Assembly: GCA_964547995.1 (NCBI GenBank)
Contig: CAZJRB010000009.1
Coordinates: forward strand, 43,761-107,760
Origin: CAZJRB01 sp964547995
GTDB lineage: Bacteria > Planctomycetota > Planctomycetia > Pirellulales > Thermoguttaceae
Length of the DNA stretch: 64,000 nt
Direction of reading: 5' to 3'
The position numbers and the translations under genes are program-made. The notes beneath the pieces are model-generated. The model did no database searches. It was not told where the DNA came from and was given only the letters and a program-made list of their open reading frames with translations. This document shows, in pieces, positions 43,696-51,506 of the stretch; position 1 is the first letter of the stretch; every line of letters begins with the position of its first letter.

Positions 43696-44751
43696 TCATG
43701 TTTCAAAACCGGGGGTTCCGTCCCCCGGCGCACCTGGAGGTTCCAACAATTCGGCCGTGACAATCACGGGCCGGCTTGGTTTCTTGTCCTGCGATTCCAA
43801 CAGCGGCGGCAACACGTCAACCGCGCTTCGCTGCCTTGCAATGCGAGGATCGACGTAGTGCCGTTGTGTCAACCGTGCCGAGTGGTGGCCGGCCTGCGAC
43901 CGTGCAAGTTCAAGGCCACCCTTGGCGGCGGTGTAGCTGAGATTGGTTCTGCGGAGTCGGTAGAACAAATCGTTTTTGTTCTTGACACTCGGCAACCCGG
44001 CCCGCTCCACGATCTTGCGGAAACTCCGCCAAAAGTGCCGGCGGCAATGTCCCCACGGCCAGACCAGTTCACGCGCCGAGTCGAATATCTCGCGTATTGA
44101 CTCGACCGCTTGTGGGGCAAGCCAGTAGAGAACATCGCGGGCCGTCTTGGTGTACTCGGCGCGGAGGGTGAGGTACTGCTTGACAAGGTTTACGTCGGAC
44201 GTGCGAACCGACAACAGCGCCGACGGCCGGCTGCCGGTGTAGTAGATCGTGATGGCGAGCGACGCCCAAAAGAGCCCTTTCGGGATGCCCGTATCCGGGA
44301 ACCACCCGGGAACATTGCGGCACTCGACCAGCAGCCGGTTGACCTGCTCGACCGTCCACGCCTCGGGGAGCCGCTGCGGTTGCCGGCGGGTGGGAACGTC
44401 GCGGGGGAGCTCGTCAACGTGTCGCTTCCGCCATGCGTATTTCCAAACGGTCAGAACCTCGCGGCGTTTGGAGTTGGCGGTCCCGGCATTAGGGTACTTC
44501 GTCATAAGCCGTTGCACGGCTTCGTCGCAAAGGTCTTTCACGAGCAACCGGCCGCCGCTTGCCGCTTCCAGTTGACGCGCGGCGACCAGGTACTGCTCAC
44601 ACGTGGTCGGTTTCACGTCGCGGGCGGGGAGGTAGACCTGTGCAACGTATTCCGTGAATCGCAACAGGTCGTACCGCCCGCTCGTTTCCCCGTTGCGGGG
44701 CAGGTGCTTTTTTCGCTTGCGTTGTCGGCAAGGGCGAGGTTTTCTACTCAC
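43696..44751 (-). CDS. Second tyrosine recombinase, catalytic His replaced
   Basis: A 351-residue recombinase. The N-terminus is very basic (MSRKPRPCRQRKRKKHLPRN), then a core-binding domain (about 25-110) and a catalytic domain with TIYYTGSRPSALLSVRTSD (Arg I), FYRLRRTNLSYTAAKGGLE (Arg II) and QAGHHSARLTQRHYVDPRIA (His, then Tyr). In the HxxR motif Tyr stands where His is usual (Y-R-L-R). It overlaps the genes on both sides (4 bp upstream with the HEPN-like gene; its stop overlaps a possible integrase start), so all are read from one message. It may be a partner recombinase or a directionality factor. Confidence 0.85.
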   Translation of the reverse strand: MSRKPRPCRQRKRKKHLPRNGETSGRYDLLRFTEYVAQVYLPARDVKPTTCEQYLVAARQLEAASGGRLLVKDLCDEAVQRLMTKYPNAGTANSKRREVLTVWKYAWRKRHVDELPRDVPTRRQPQRLPEAWTVEQVNRLLVECRNVPGWFPDTGIPKGLFWASLAITIYYTGSRPSALLSVRTSDVNLVKQYLTLRAEYTKTARDVLYWLAPQAVESIREIFDSARELVWPWGHCRRHFWRSFRKIVERAGLPSVKNKNDLFYRLRRTNLSYTAAKGGLELARSQAGHHSARLTQRHYVDPRIARQRSAVDVLPPLLESQDKKPSRPVIVTAELLEPPGAPGDGTPGFET

Positions 44752-45176
44752 GGTGACTGCCCTCCCTTCTCCGGCCCGAGAATGAACATATAGGCCGCGT
44801 GGAGTACCCGGTCAATCATATTCAAGCTGACCGGGTGGCCGTGCGCGGCGCGGGAACCGTAGCGGAGAAGGCTGGCGAGGCGATGCTCCGTTCCCTTGCT
44901 GATTCTGCCGGTGTTGCGAAGGTGGTTGACACAGATTCTCGCGGGAGTGAACCCCGGCTTCTCTGCCAACAGTAGCAATCGTCGCTCCAGGGCAACACGC
45001 GACATTATCGCTGCTGCAAGGGGATGGTTCGCTGTCCAAAGGTCGAGGGCCTCGCCGATAAGCCAGGCGGGCCATTCTGCCGGCGGATGGTAAAAGGGCA
45101 ACGGGTGCGAGTGTTGCACGGGCGGGGTGTGGCCGCGTTCGGACCATCGGCGTGGAGTGGTTGTTGTGGTGCTCAA
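44748..45176 (-). CDS. HEPN/DUF4145-like protein
   Basis: A 142-residue protein. The C-terminal 95 residues are helical with ALERRLLLLAEKPGFTPARI and SLLRYGSRAAHGHPV. The R-x6-H arrangement with a following Gly resembles the terminal motif of HEPN/DUF4145 domains, many of which are RNases. The N-terminus is Pro/His-rich. It shares 4-bp overlaps with both neighbours, so it is an integral part of the recombinase operon. The enzyme activity is a guess. Confidence 0.62.
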   Translation of the reverse strand: MSTTTTTPRRWSERGHTPPVQHSHPLPFYHPPAEWPAWLIGEALDLWTANHPLAAAIMSRVALERRLLLLAEKPGFTPARICVNHLRNTGRISKGTEHRLASLLRYGSRAAHGHPVSLNMIDRVLHAAYMFILGPEKGGQSP

Positions 45177-45700
45177 CTGACCCCTCCTCTCTCGACGGCC
45201 GCGGCAAGCCGATCGGCGACTCGGGTATACATGGTGGATCGCTGGCGGAGTACGTCAACGAGCTGCGCGCCAAGCGGTTGCTCTCGGCGATCGTCGAGAA
45301 GTTCCCCGTTTAGGTCGAGGGGCCAGTCGGCGTGAACCGTGAAGACGTGGCCGGCAGAATCGGGGTCCGGCAAACCACAATCATCGTCGGCAAGAACCTC
45401 GGGGCTGTACCAGACAGCGACGGCGTACTTTGTGAGCGCGGAGAGCCGGCCGCCGATCGCCTTCTTGCTCTTCGCGTCAACGTCAACCGGGGCCGGGTTG
45501 TAGACAACCTCTTCCCACTTGGCGGTTACCCCGGGGTCTTCGGCTTCAATTCGCTCTGCCAGCTTTACGGCGCACTCTGGCGCGCCCTTGCCGACGATGG
45601 TTTGCACGGCCGCGAGGGCACCGTTGCGATAGGTTCGGACAAGCACAATGTCCAGGGGCGGGGCCGGGTCAACGGGCGGGGGAGCGGTGATGGGCATCAT
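45173..45700 (-). CDS. Element protein of unknown function
   Basis: A 175-residue protein starting MMPITAPPPVDPAPP, then DIVLVRTYRNGALAAVQTIV and a C-terminal helical region DVLRQRSTMYTRVADRLAAA. The start at 45700 follows a GAAGG-type site; the longer open frame upstream lies in non-coding DNA. It is the first gene of a four-gene overlapping operon ending in the integrase. No family recognised. Confidence 0.62.
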   Translation of the reverse strand: MMPITAPPPVDPAPPLDIVLVRTYRNGALAAVQTIVGKGAPECAVKLAERIEAEDPGVTAKWEEVVYNPAPVDVDAKSKKAIGGRLSALTKYAVAVWYSPEVLADDDCGLPDPDSAGHVFTVHADWPLDLNGELLDDRREQPLGAQLVDVLRQRSTMYTRVADRLAAAVERGGVS

Positions 45701-45752
45701 CACACCTTCCTTTCTTCGCGCCCGATCCGTAGAATCCGTGGGCGCAAAGCAA

Positions 45753-45829
45753 AGGCGCGAGCCCGTGGATGCTGGAAAGGCGGCGATTACTCCACCTTGC
45801 CCCGAAGGGCACACCCACGGGCCCGCGCC
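45753..45829. repeat. Long-range stem GGCGCGAGCCCGTGG / CCACGGGCCCGCGCC
   Basis: Two 15-nt blocks, reverse complements apart from one position, 47 nt apart, in the leader of the recombinase operon. They could control it as an RNA structure or as a protein-binding site. Confidence 0.45.
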
Positions 45830-46067
45830 CGTGTCTGTAATCGTTTTCTTCCATGTAATCGTGCGTCCAAGACACTTTATCCACCCATATTCTACCCGGT
45901 TCCCGTTTTTCGTCAAGCCCCGATTTTTCCCGGTCCCCCAGAGTGAGTAGGAGCCAACCAACTTAGTTGAGGTTTGCGGTGAATTTCCCGCCCCTCACAA
46001 TCCAAAAAGTGGCGGGAAGAACCTATCCGTCCTGCTTAACGCTTGGGGCTTATTTTGCCCCGACCGT

Positions 46068-46101
46068 TTTGCGGCCACGGCCGTTGTCCGCTTGGATTCG
46101 T
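46068..46101. repeat. 34-bp direct repeat, copy 1
   Basis: TTTGCGGCCACGGCCGTTGT... is identical over 34 bp to 46161-46194. The copies encode the doubled SKRTTAVAAK peptide on the minus strand. Between them lies a perfect hairpin AGGTGGGC-TTTTTTT-GCCCACCT followed by a T-run on the plus strand (about 46111-46140). Confidence 0.85.
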
Positions 46102-46160
46102 TTTGTTGAAAGGTGGGCTTTTTTTGCCCACCTTTTTTTGGTCGCCCCGGGCTTTTCGCC

Positions 46161-46194
46161 TTTGCGGCCACGGCCGTTGTCCGCTTGGATTCGT
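46161..46194. repeat. 34-bp direct repeat, copy 2
   Basis: Second copy of the repeat at 46068, 93 bp apart start to start. A further weaker hairpin CCCTTGGG...CCTAAGGG follows at about 46206-46230. Confidence 0.85.
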
Positions 46195-46381
46195 CGCGAG
46201 TGAAACCCTTGGGTTTATTTTGCCTAAGGGTTTTCTGTTTGCCTCGCCCTCCTTCGATGCCCCGCTTCCCCGCTTTCTTCTGTGCCTCTGCTGCTTGCGG
46301 CTGATACTCCTTTTCTATCCGCTCCCCAAGGGCAACGTACTCGGTCGGGCTCAAGGGTTCCCGGCATGTGTTCTCATCTCG

Positions 46382-46900
46382 CTACGAAAAAACCATGCTC
46401 CCGATCCGCCCCAGGGCCGCCGTGCTGAACATGCCGCGAACCGCGTCCTTCAAGTCTAGTGCCATCGCCCATGCGTAGGGAATCGACAAACCAGACTGCT
46501 CGGCCACCTCGTCAACCGGGATGCCGGATTGAAGGCGAGAAATTGGAAGTTTTACCAAGTCTGGTATTCCTTCCAAAATCTGGCCAACCCGACGCCGCGT
46601 CACCCCCACGGTCTGCCCAATCTCCTCTTGCGTCCAGCCGAGACGGGCGAGCACGCCGATCTTCGATGCCAGCTCTTCGTCTTTTTTGGCTTTCAAGTCT
46701 CGAATGTAGTTACTGATGCTCTGTTGCGAGACACTCAACACTTCGGCAATGGTCTTCTGTGGATACTCCGGGTTGCCTTCGTAGATTTCTCGGGCAAGCA
46801 CTCTGGCATCGGCTCCGGTAATCCGGTCGCCATGCTTTGCACTCAATCCCGCGGCATAGGCATCCGCCAGGTCGCTGGTGATGGACGATGCCTCGAGCAT
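46382..46900 (-). CDS. Multi-HTH ParB/KorB-like regulator
   Basis: A 172-residue protein with up to three helix-turn-helix units: KTIAEVLSVSQQSISNYIRD (about 57-76), WTQEEIGQTVGVTRRRVGQI (about 93-112) and IPVDEVAEQSGLSIPYAWAM (about 132-151). The start at 46900 follows CAGGAGCAAAAC. It ends in an amber codon beyond which the same frame continues with ParB-like sequence. It probably binds DNA and regulates the element or helps its maintenance. Confidence 0.7.
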   Translation of the reverse strand: MLEASSITSDLADAYAAGLSAKHGDRITGADARVLAREIYEGNPEYPQKTIAEVLSVSQQSISNYIRDLKAKKDEELASKIGVLARLGWTQEEIGQTVGVTRRRVGQILEGIPDLVKLPISRLQSGIPVDEVAEQSGLSIPYAWAMALDLKDAVRGMFSTAALGRIGSMVFS

Positions 46901-47009
46901 GTTTTGCTCCTGTGGCAAATCGCCGGCCGGGTGCTGCAAACCACCCGGCCGGCCGAGGAAAAGGCGGGTTACATGATGACGGCCACCCGGCCCGGGCCGT
47001 GATGGATTG

Positions 47010-48932
47010 TTAGGCTTCTCCCTTTGCCTTCACCGCCCCACGATGATCGATCTGGCAGACGCCGATGTCAGTGTAACCCCGCCAGAGCTTGCCCAAAAAT
47101 TCGGCCGGCTGATCGACCTCTTCGACGATCGGTTGCTCGGCACCGTTCAGGAAGGCGACGCCAAACGGCGAAACGTCGGCGGGGCTGCCGACCAGGTACC
47201 ACGCGAGAGCGCTGTTGCCGACGTAGGCTGCGTTGGACAGATACGGCGTAGCAAGCGGTTCGTACTTGCCGCCGTGGACATTCGCCGCGAGGACCGTATC
47301 GTCGGTATTGCCGCCGCCGGCAACCAGATTTGTTGACTGCCATAGTTTGTCGGCGGTCACTTTCAGCTCGGGCGGAACGACCAGATATTTTGGGGTCACG
47401 TTGACCGGGTGGCCGTCGGCGTCGGTCTGCTGCATCATGGTCACGACGGCGGTGCCGAGCGCGTCGCTGTCAAGCGCGGTCGCGGCCCCGGTGATGTAAT
47501 TGCCGTTTGCGGCCGAAAAGAAGCTGCCGGTGTTGGCGAGTACCAGTGTCCAAAACAGGCGTTCCAACCGAAGCGCGGCACCGCGGCCGATTTTCTGTGG
47601 GACTTGGTAGAAAACGTTGGCGTTATCGTTGATGATGTTTTGTCGCGTGATGCCGAACATCTTCCCATAAGTGTCAACCGAATAGGTGAACGAATCTTCA
47701 TCCAGCGAACCGTACTTGAGTTCGCCGGTCGCCGCCACTTTCTCCAATTCCGAGTCGCCGGTCAGGCGATAACCGGTATGGGTCTTGAAGTCTTTTGCCG
47801 AGAGCTTGCGGGCAATTTTCTTGGCGACGGACGGAAACGCGCGGTAGGTATCCAACACTATTTTATTGGCGCTATCGCCGAGCACGCCGGAAAGACTAGC
47901 GGTCGAAAACGCCGCGCGGATCAAGTCATGGGTGTTTTTCGGTTGGTGCCCGGCGGACCGGCAGGCGGCCGCGAAGATGTCAAGCAGGGATCGGCATTGC
48001 AGGGACCGGCCGGCCTCGGCTGCGCGCTCCCCCAGTTGCTCTTCGGCGATGCGGTCAAAGCCCCCGTGCAATAGGACCGCCGCCTCAAGGGTGTCACGAT
48101 CGGCCGGACCGCCGCGAGCGGATAGGGTCGGATGGACGTCCGGCCGGGAGCCCCGCAACTGTTGCAAGTCCCAATCGCTTTTTTCCGCGCGAAGTATCTC
48201 CAGCTCCGCCCGGTCGCGATCCCATCCCTCGTCAACCGCTTTTGCTTCGATGTCGCGATGATCGCCGGCCGCGCAGAGTTCTCTGATTTCGTCGCGCCGT
48301 GATTTTTCTTCTGCCGTCAATTCGATAGGCATAGTCGTACTCCTGTTTTGTGTTGCCGCAACCGTTGCGCTCGTTTGGGAATCTGCGCCGCGCGGCACAA
48401 ATGAGATTTCGCCCAGCGTGGTTTTCCTTGCCACGAGAACCGGGCCCGTGAATGATTTACCGTTGACCGAGACCTTTTCACCTTCGTCGATCCGAACCAG
48501 CTTTCCGACGCTGGCTCCGAGCGAAAGCTGCCAGGGAAATCGGTTGCGGGCGTTGCCGAGCACTTCCTTTGCGGCTTCGCCCGTCCCCGAAATGACTCCT
48601 TGGACTCCAACCCGGTGAGGCTCAACGGGAATCGCTGTGGTGTGACCGACGATCCTAGTCGGATCGTGGTGCTGCAAAACGGGAAACTCTTTTCCCGCAA
48701 CTTTCATTCCGACCAGGTCCACGATTACCGGGCGGTAGAATCCTTCGAGGTTCATGGGGCCGCCGTTGTAGACGACACCCGAAAAGGTTTTCGGCTTGTC
48801 GCCATCCCCGGCCGCTTGGATATCCAGGGCCTCGCCGGTCGCGGTCAACCGCAATTCGCCGGGGCAATCGGTCGCGTGGATTTCGCGGGCCGCCGATGCG
48901 CGGAGAATGTTTGCTATCGGGAATGGGGTCAT
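47010..48932 (-). CDS. Prohead protease-major capsid protein fusion
   Basis: A 640-residue protein. Residues 1-200 look like a phage prohead protease: PVLQHHDPTRIVGHTTAIPV with the catalytic His (88/89), and FPWQLSLGASVGKLVRI with the candidate Ser (137 or 141), then GEISFVPRGADSQT. Residues 201-290 are charged and helical, like a scaffold. The C-terminal 300 residues resemble Mu gpT-type or related capsid proteins (YGKMFGITRQNIINDNANVF, QKIGRGAALRLERLFWTLVL). An internal ATG at 48332 (residue 201) has AGGAG 7 nt upstream, so free capsid protein could also be made. The 5' end overlaps the upstream gene by 4 bp (ATGA). Confidence 0.8.
   Translation of the reverse strand: MTPFPIANILRASAAREIHATDCPGELRLTATGEALDIQAAGDGDKPKTFSGVVYNGGPMNLEGFYRPVIVDLVGMKVAGKEFPVLQHHDPTRIVGHTTAIPVEPHRVGVQGVISGTGEAAKEVLGNARNRFPWQLSLGASVGKLVRIDEGEKVSVNGKSFTGPVLVARKTTLGEISFVPRGADSQTSATVAATQNRSTTMPIELTAEEKSRRDEIRELCAAGDHRDIEAKAVDEGWDRDRAELEILRAEKSDWDLQQLRGSRPDVHPTLSARGGPADRDTLEAAVLLHGGFDRIAEEQLGERAAEAGRSLQCRSLLDIFAAACRSAGHQPKNTHDLIRAAFSTASLSGVLGDSANKIVLDTYRAFPSVAKKIARKLSAKDFKTHTGYRLTGDSELEKVAATGELKYGSLDEDSFTYSVDTYGKMFGITRQNIINDNANVFYQVPQKIGRGAALRLERLFWTLVLANTGSFFSAANGNYITGAATALDSDALGTAVVTMMQQTDADGHPVNVTPKYLVVPPELKVTADKLWQSTNLVAGGGNTDDTVLAANVHGGKYEPLATPYLSNAAYVGNSALAWYLVGSPADVSPFGVAFLNGAEQPIVEEVDQPAEFLGKLWRGYTDIGVCQIDHRGAVKAKGEA
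48330..48345 (-). promoter_or_regulatory. Internal ribosome-binding site and start inside the capsid fusion
   Basis: On the minus strand, ACAGGAGTACGACTATG: a strong AGGAG 7 nt before the in-frame ATG at codon 201. Initiation here would give a 440-residue scaffold-capsid product without the protease domain. Confidence 0.6.
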
Positions 48933-49441
48933 TTGTAGAAGTCCTGTCCGAGTTTCTGTTTGAGCCCGACGAATAGCCCCCACCTGGCTTGTGGATTGTC
49001 GCACTGAGCAAGGCGGATACAAAGGTCCTCGACCGTATGATTGCGGAGATCGTCGAAAAACTGGTCTTCGTCCCCGGCCGCTGTGGCGAGGTCCTGCATC
49101 CGCTCGAAGTGCGATTGCTTGCCGGCATGGATCGAAAACGGCAACCATCGCCGGCGTGCTTCCAGGGCGGCCGCCCACTGGTAAATGTCGAACGCAAACC
49201 ACTTTCCGCCGGCCGGTCTGCCCACGTATCCCTTGCCAACGAATTCGGCCAGAACCGCAGCGGAAAAATTGTACTGCCCGCCCTCGCGCAGGATATGGAT
49301 TGCATCGGCCGAATTGACCGGCAAGCGAGCGGGGGAAATGCCCACGGCCTCAAGGAACCCGCTGATTTTCTCGAGCGCGCCGGCTTCGATCGTTTCGGCG
49401 TCGGCCGTCGGGGAGGTGATGGTAGAAGTAATTCGAGCCAT
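48929..49441 (-). CDS. Element protein of unknown function upstream of capsid
   Basis: A 170-residue protein (MARITSTITSPTADAETIEA ...) with YNFSAAVLAEFVGKGYVGRP and a helical C-terminus. The start at 49441 follows AAGGAAG. The stop overlaps the capsid fusion start, so the two are translationally coupled and its product may act in head assembly. No domain recognised; the portal and terminase motifs I know are absent. Confidence 0.65.
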   Translation of the reverse strand: MARITSTITSPTADAETIEAGALEKISGFLEAVGISPARLPVNSADAIHILREGGQYNFSAAVLAEFVGKGYVGRPAGGKWFAFDIYQWAAALEARRRWLPFSIHAGKQSHFERMQDLATAAGDEDQFFDDLRNHTVEDLCIRLAQCDNPQARWGLFVGLKQKLGQDFYK

Positions 49442-49463
49442 GATTGATTTCTTCCTTCTTTGA

Positions 49464-49718
49464 TTATCGTGATCGTGGGATGCCATCAAACGGCAAGTTG
49501 ACCATTCGGAACAAATCAGCAAGAGATTCGCGCACAAGAGCGCTAGATATAGCGCCACCGCCTGCCGAGCTGCCGAGAACGGATTCTTTTGTGACGAATT
49601 TCTGACCACACCGCTTGCAGTTTCGGCGCCGAGTAACGTACCCCGGCCCCCGATCGGTGTGCACCACCCGGGAGTCGGTCGATCCGCATTGCGGGCAAAA
49701 AATGCCGCTATTGCCCAT
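49464..49718 (-). CDS. Zinc-ribbon protein (Ogr/NrdR-like finger)
   Basis: An 84-residue protein. IFCPQCGSTDSRVVHTDRGP and RRRNCKRCGQKFVTKES supply two CxxC pairs 23 residues apart, forming a zinc ribbon like those of phage Ogr/Delta activators or of NrdR. The C-terminal half is unremarkable. The start at 49718 has GGAGG 5 nt upstream and overlaps the preceding gene. It may be a transcription activator for the element's late genes. Confidence 0.72.
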   Translation of the reverse strand: MGNSGIFCPQCGSTDSRVVHTDRGPGYVTRRRNCKRCGQKFVTKESVLGSSAGGGAISSALVRESLADLFRMVNLPFDGIPRSR

Positions 49719-50304
49719 TGCCGCCTCCAATGCTTTTCAGCAATTCTCGCATCCGAAACGGCTTGCAGGGTTCGCCACCGTCGCCATCGCTGGCGGGCCG
49801 ATCATACAAAACGTGGCGGCTAGGATCATATCGCAGCACGGTGGGGTGTCGCTGGTTTGCACTGTCAAACACTCGCCGTCCAGCTTCACAATAACAGGCC
49901 ATCGACGCATGGTCCGGGGTGAGGATGCCGCCGACGCCCGGCCGCTGTTGCTCCCGGACCCTCACGATGCCGCGGTCTCGGCAGTACGGGCAGTGATAGG
50001 TGCGCTGCCCGTCGGTATACTGGGGTCCACGCTGCCTTCGGTTCAAGCCGGCCGCAATTCGCCGGATTGTGGCCGGGTGTTGCTCGTATGCCGCCGGCCG
50101 CTTCTCTTCTTCGCAAAACATCAAGTCGCTGGCCTTCTCCGCGTGTTCATAGTCGATATTGCGGATCGCCTTGTACCAGCGGGAAATGACATCCTGGTAA
50201 ACCTCGGTGCCCACCCTTGCCCCCGAGTTTTGCAACCAGGTGGCAATCCCCGGAAAGCAGCTCCGATGGTAGGCAAACCACGAGTCGAATTCGTCGCGTG
50301 TCAT
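49708..50304 (-). CDS. Element protein with zinc-binding motif
   Basis: A 198-residue protein starting MTRDEFDSWFAYHRSCFPGI, a pattern seen in phage replication-loader-associated proteins. A later YHCPYCRDRGIVRVREQQ and ACYCEAG give Cys residues suited to bind zinc. It lies directly after the wHTH replication protein (2 bp gap), so it probably works with it in replication. Specific function unknown. Confidence 0.65.
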   Translation of the reverse strand: MTRDEFDSWFAYHRSCFPGIATWLQNSGARVGTEVYQDVISRWYKAIRNIDYEHAEKASDLMFCEEEKRPAAYEQHPATIRRIAAGLNRRQRGPQYTDGQRTYHCPYCRDRGIVRVREQQRPGVGGILTPDHASMACYCEAGRRVFDSANQRHPTVLRYDPSRHVLYDRPASDGDGGEPCKPFRMRELLKSIGGGNGQ

Positions 50305-50306
50305 AA

Positions 50307-51026
50307 TCAGTCCCCTAAATTCATTTTGGTAGTATCCAGATCAAGGGTTGGTTTCCCGTTGTCCTTCGGTTCGAATAGGCCGACCCAGCCGGCCGTTATG
50401 CTTTGGTCAATCGACCTAATCGCTTGATCGGTCCCCATCCTCGCCAACATCTTGAGTTGCCGCCGGCGGGTCGAGGGTGTGAGAGCCTTTTTTTTCTCCC
50501 GGCGGTAGCCCTCCCACGCCATCCAAGCCGACCGGAACTCCTCGGATCCCAACTCGGCGGGAAAATCCACCTTCTTCTTGCTGGTTCTTGATGTTGGTTC
50601 TTCTTTAGTTGGTTGGGGGTGTTCTGACGTCCGCCTTTCTGTGCGCGAAATGTCCGCCTTTTCCGGTGTGGTGTCCGCCTTTTTCGGGGGGACAGGTGTT
50701 CTAGTGTCCGCCTTTTTCGGGGGGCTTGCATGTTCTGGTGCCCGGTTTTTCTGGTGGGGAAGTAGGTACTCGCTGGAGTGTCCTCGCCCGTTGCCGATCG
50801 TCACCGTGAGCACTCCGCAATTACAGAGATTCTTAACGCCGCGCCGGATGCTTCTCTCGTCCGCTCTGACGAGTTGTGAGAGCCGCTGTTGTGACGGGTA
50901 GCATTCCCCATCCCGGTCGCAATGCTTTGCGAGGAAGGCGTACAAGAGCACGTCAAGGCGTGTCAGCTTCCCCTCGGCCGCCAGGTCGAGCACCACGTCA
51001 GGCATGATGGAGTATTGCTCACCCAT
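50307..51026 (-). CDS. Winged-HTH replication initiator-like protein
   Basis: A 239-residue protein. Residues 8-90 are a winged helix: MPDVVLDLAAEGKLTRLDVL, DGECYPSQQRLSQLVRADER and SIRRGVKNLCNCGVLTV, as in phage replication proteins that bind an origin. The middle (about 92-150) is low complexity with three repeats of the PPKKADT/TPEKADI type. The C-terminal part (FRSAWMAWEGYRREKKKALT) resembles the helicase-loader end of phage O-like proteins. Its start overlaps the excisionase-like gene by 8 bp. The internal repeat DNA could serve as an origin, as in lambda O, but this is inference. Confidence 0.75.
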   Translation of the reverse strand: MGEQYSIMPDVVLDLAAEGKLTRLDVLLYAFLAKHCDRDGECYPSQQRLSQLVRADERSIRRGVKNLCNCGVLTVTIGNGRGHSSEYLLPHQKNRAPEHASPPKKADTRTPVPPKKADTTPEKADISRTERRTSEHPQPTKEEPTSRTSKKKVDFPAELGSEEFRSAWMAWEGYRREKKKALTPSTRRRQLKMLARMGTDQAIRSIDQSITAGWVGLFEPKDNGKPTLDLDTTKMNLGD

Positions 51027-51243
51027 CGCCGTCGCCCTCCACCGTCGCGTGTCCTTCGATATAGGCGATCACATCGCCGCCCCTGCAATACGAGCACCTG
51101 CCCAGCCTCAAGACCGGCAAGCCGTTACGTTTGGCCTTCGTGAAGCTCACCCGGCCCCAGCGCAGAATTCGCCGCAGTTCGGCAACGTGGTAGAGCCCAT
51201 CGGGGAAAACGGCACCAACAGCGGGTTTTGGGGACTTGCTCAT
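51019..51243 (-). CDS. Excisionase-like helix-turn-helix protein
   Basis: A 74-residue protein: GLYHVAELRRILRWGRVSFT ... GLPVLRLGRCSYCRGGDVIA matches the MerR/Xis-type winged helix in which the C-terminal motif gives the wing. Its start overlaps the stop of the preceding 51-residue gene (ATGA). Given two integrases in the element, an excision directionality role is likely. Confidence 0.68.
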   Translation of the reverse strand: MSKSPKPAVGAVFPDGLYHVAELRRILRWGRVSFTKAKRNGLPVLRLGRCSYCRGGDVIAYIEGHATVEGDGDG

Positions 51244-51395
51244 TTGCGTGGCTCCCCCAAAAATTCCACTTTGACCCCAAGTTCAAGAAGTTTTGCCAGG
51301 GCCTCGGCGACACGATCGGAGTCCCCCCGGTTTCGCGCCCGCTCCAAAATGGCGAACCATACGGACGGGCATCTGTCGGCATCGCGTTCGGTCAT
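51240..51395 (-). CDS. Small 51-residue element protein
   Basis: MTERDADRCPSVWFAILERA then RNRGDSDRVAEALAKLLELG and VKVEFLGEPRK. It is a helix-rich small protein whose stop overlaps the next start by ATGA, the pattern used throughout this operon, and its codons are well balanced. It looks like a small phage protein of the type that accompanies excisionases. Function unknown. Confidence 0.6.
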   Translation of the reverse strand: MTERDADRCPSVWFAILERARNRGDSDRVAEALAKLLELGVKVEFLGEPRK

Positions 51396-51506
51396 TGGAT
51401 TGCACCTCTGACCTATCGGGCGGTGTCAACCGGTTGGCGCGCAGAAAAGGCGGTTTCCTGCGGGGAAAACCGCCTAAAATTTTTTGAAGTGTCAAGTGTT
51501 GCCAGG

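Larger units (their letters stand above)
45995..46381 (-). pseudogene. In-frame continuation of the ParB-like gene beyond an amber stop
   Basis: Directly after the TAG of the HTH gene (46384-46382) the same frame stays open for 128 codons: RDENTCREPLSPTEYVALGE followed by RIEKEYQPQAAEAQKKAGKR. From memory this segment belongs to ParB-like phage and plasmid proteins, downstream of their nuclease part and joined to HTH domains. No good start codon with a ribosome-binding site lies after the stop except a TTG at 46354. The tail is degenerate, with duplicated ESKRTTAVAAK units encoded by a 34-bp direct repeat. Either the gene is decaying, or the TAG is read through. Confidence 0.55.

Noticed and set aside
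46111..46140. Intrinsic terminator for the element operon
   Set aside because: The T-run is on the plus strand, opposite to the operon, and it lies inside an ORF; kept only as a repeat observation.
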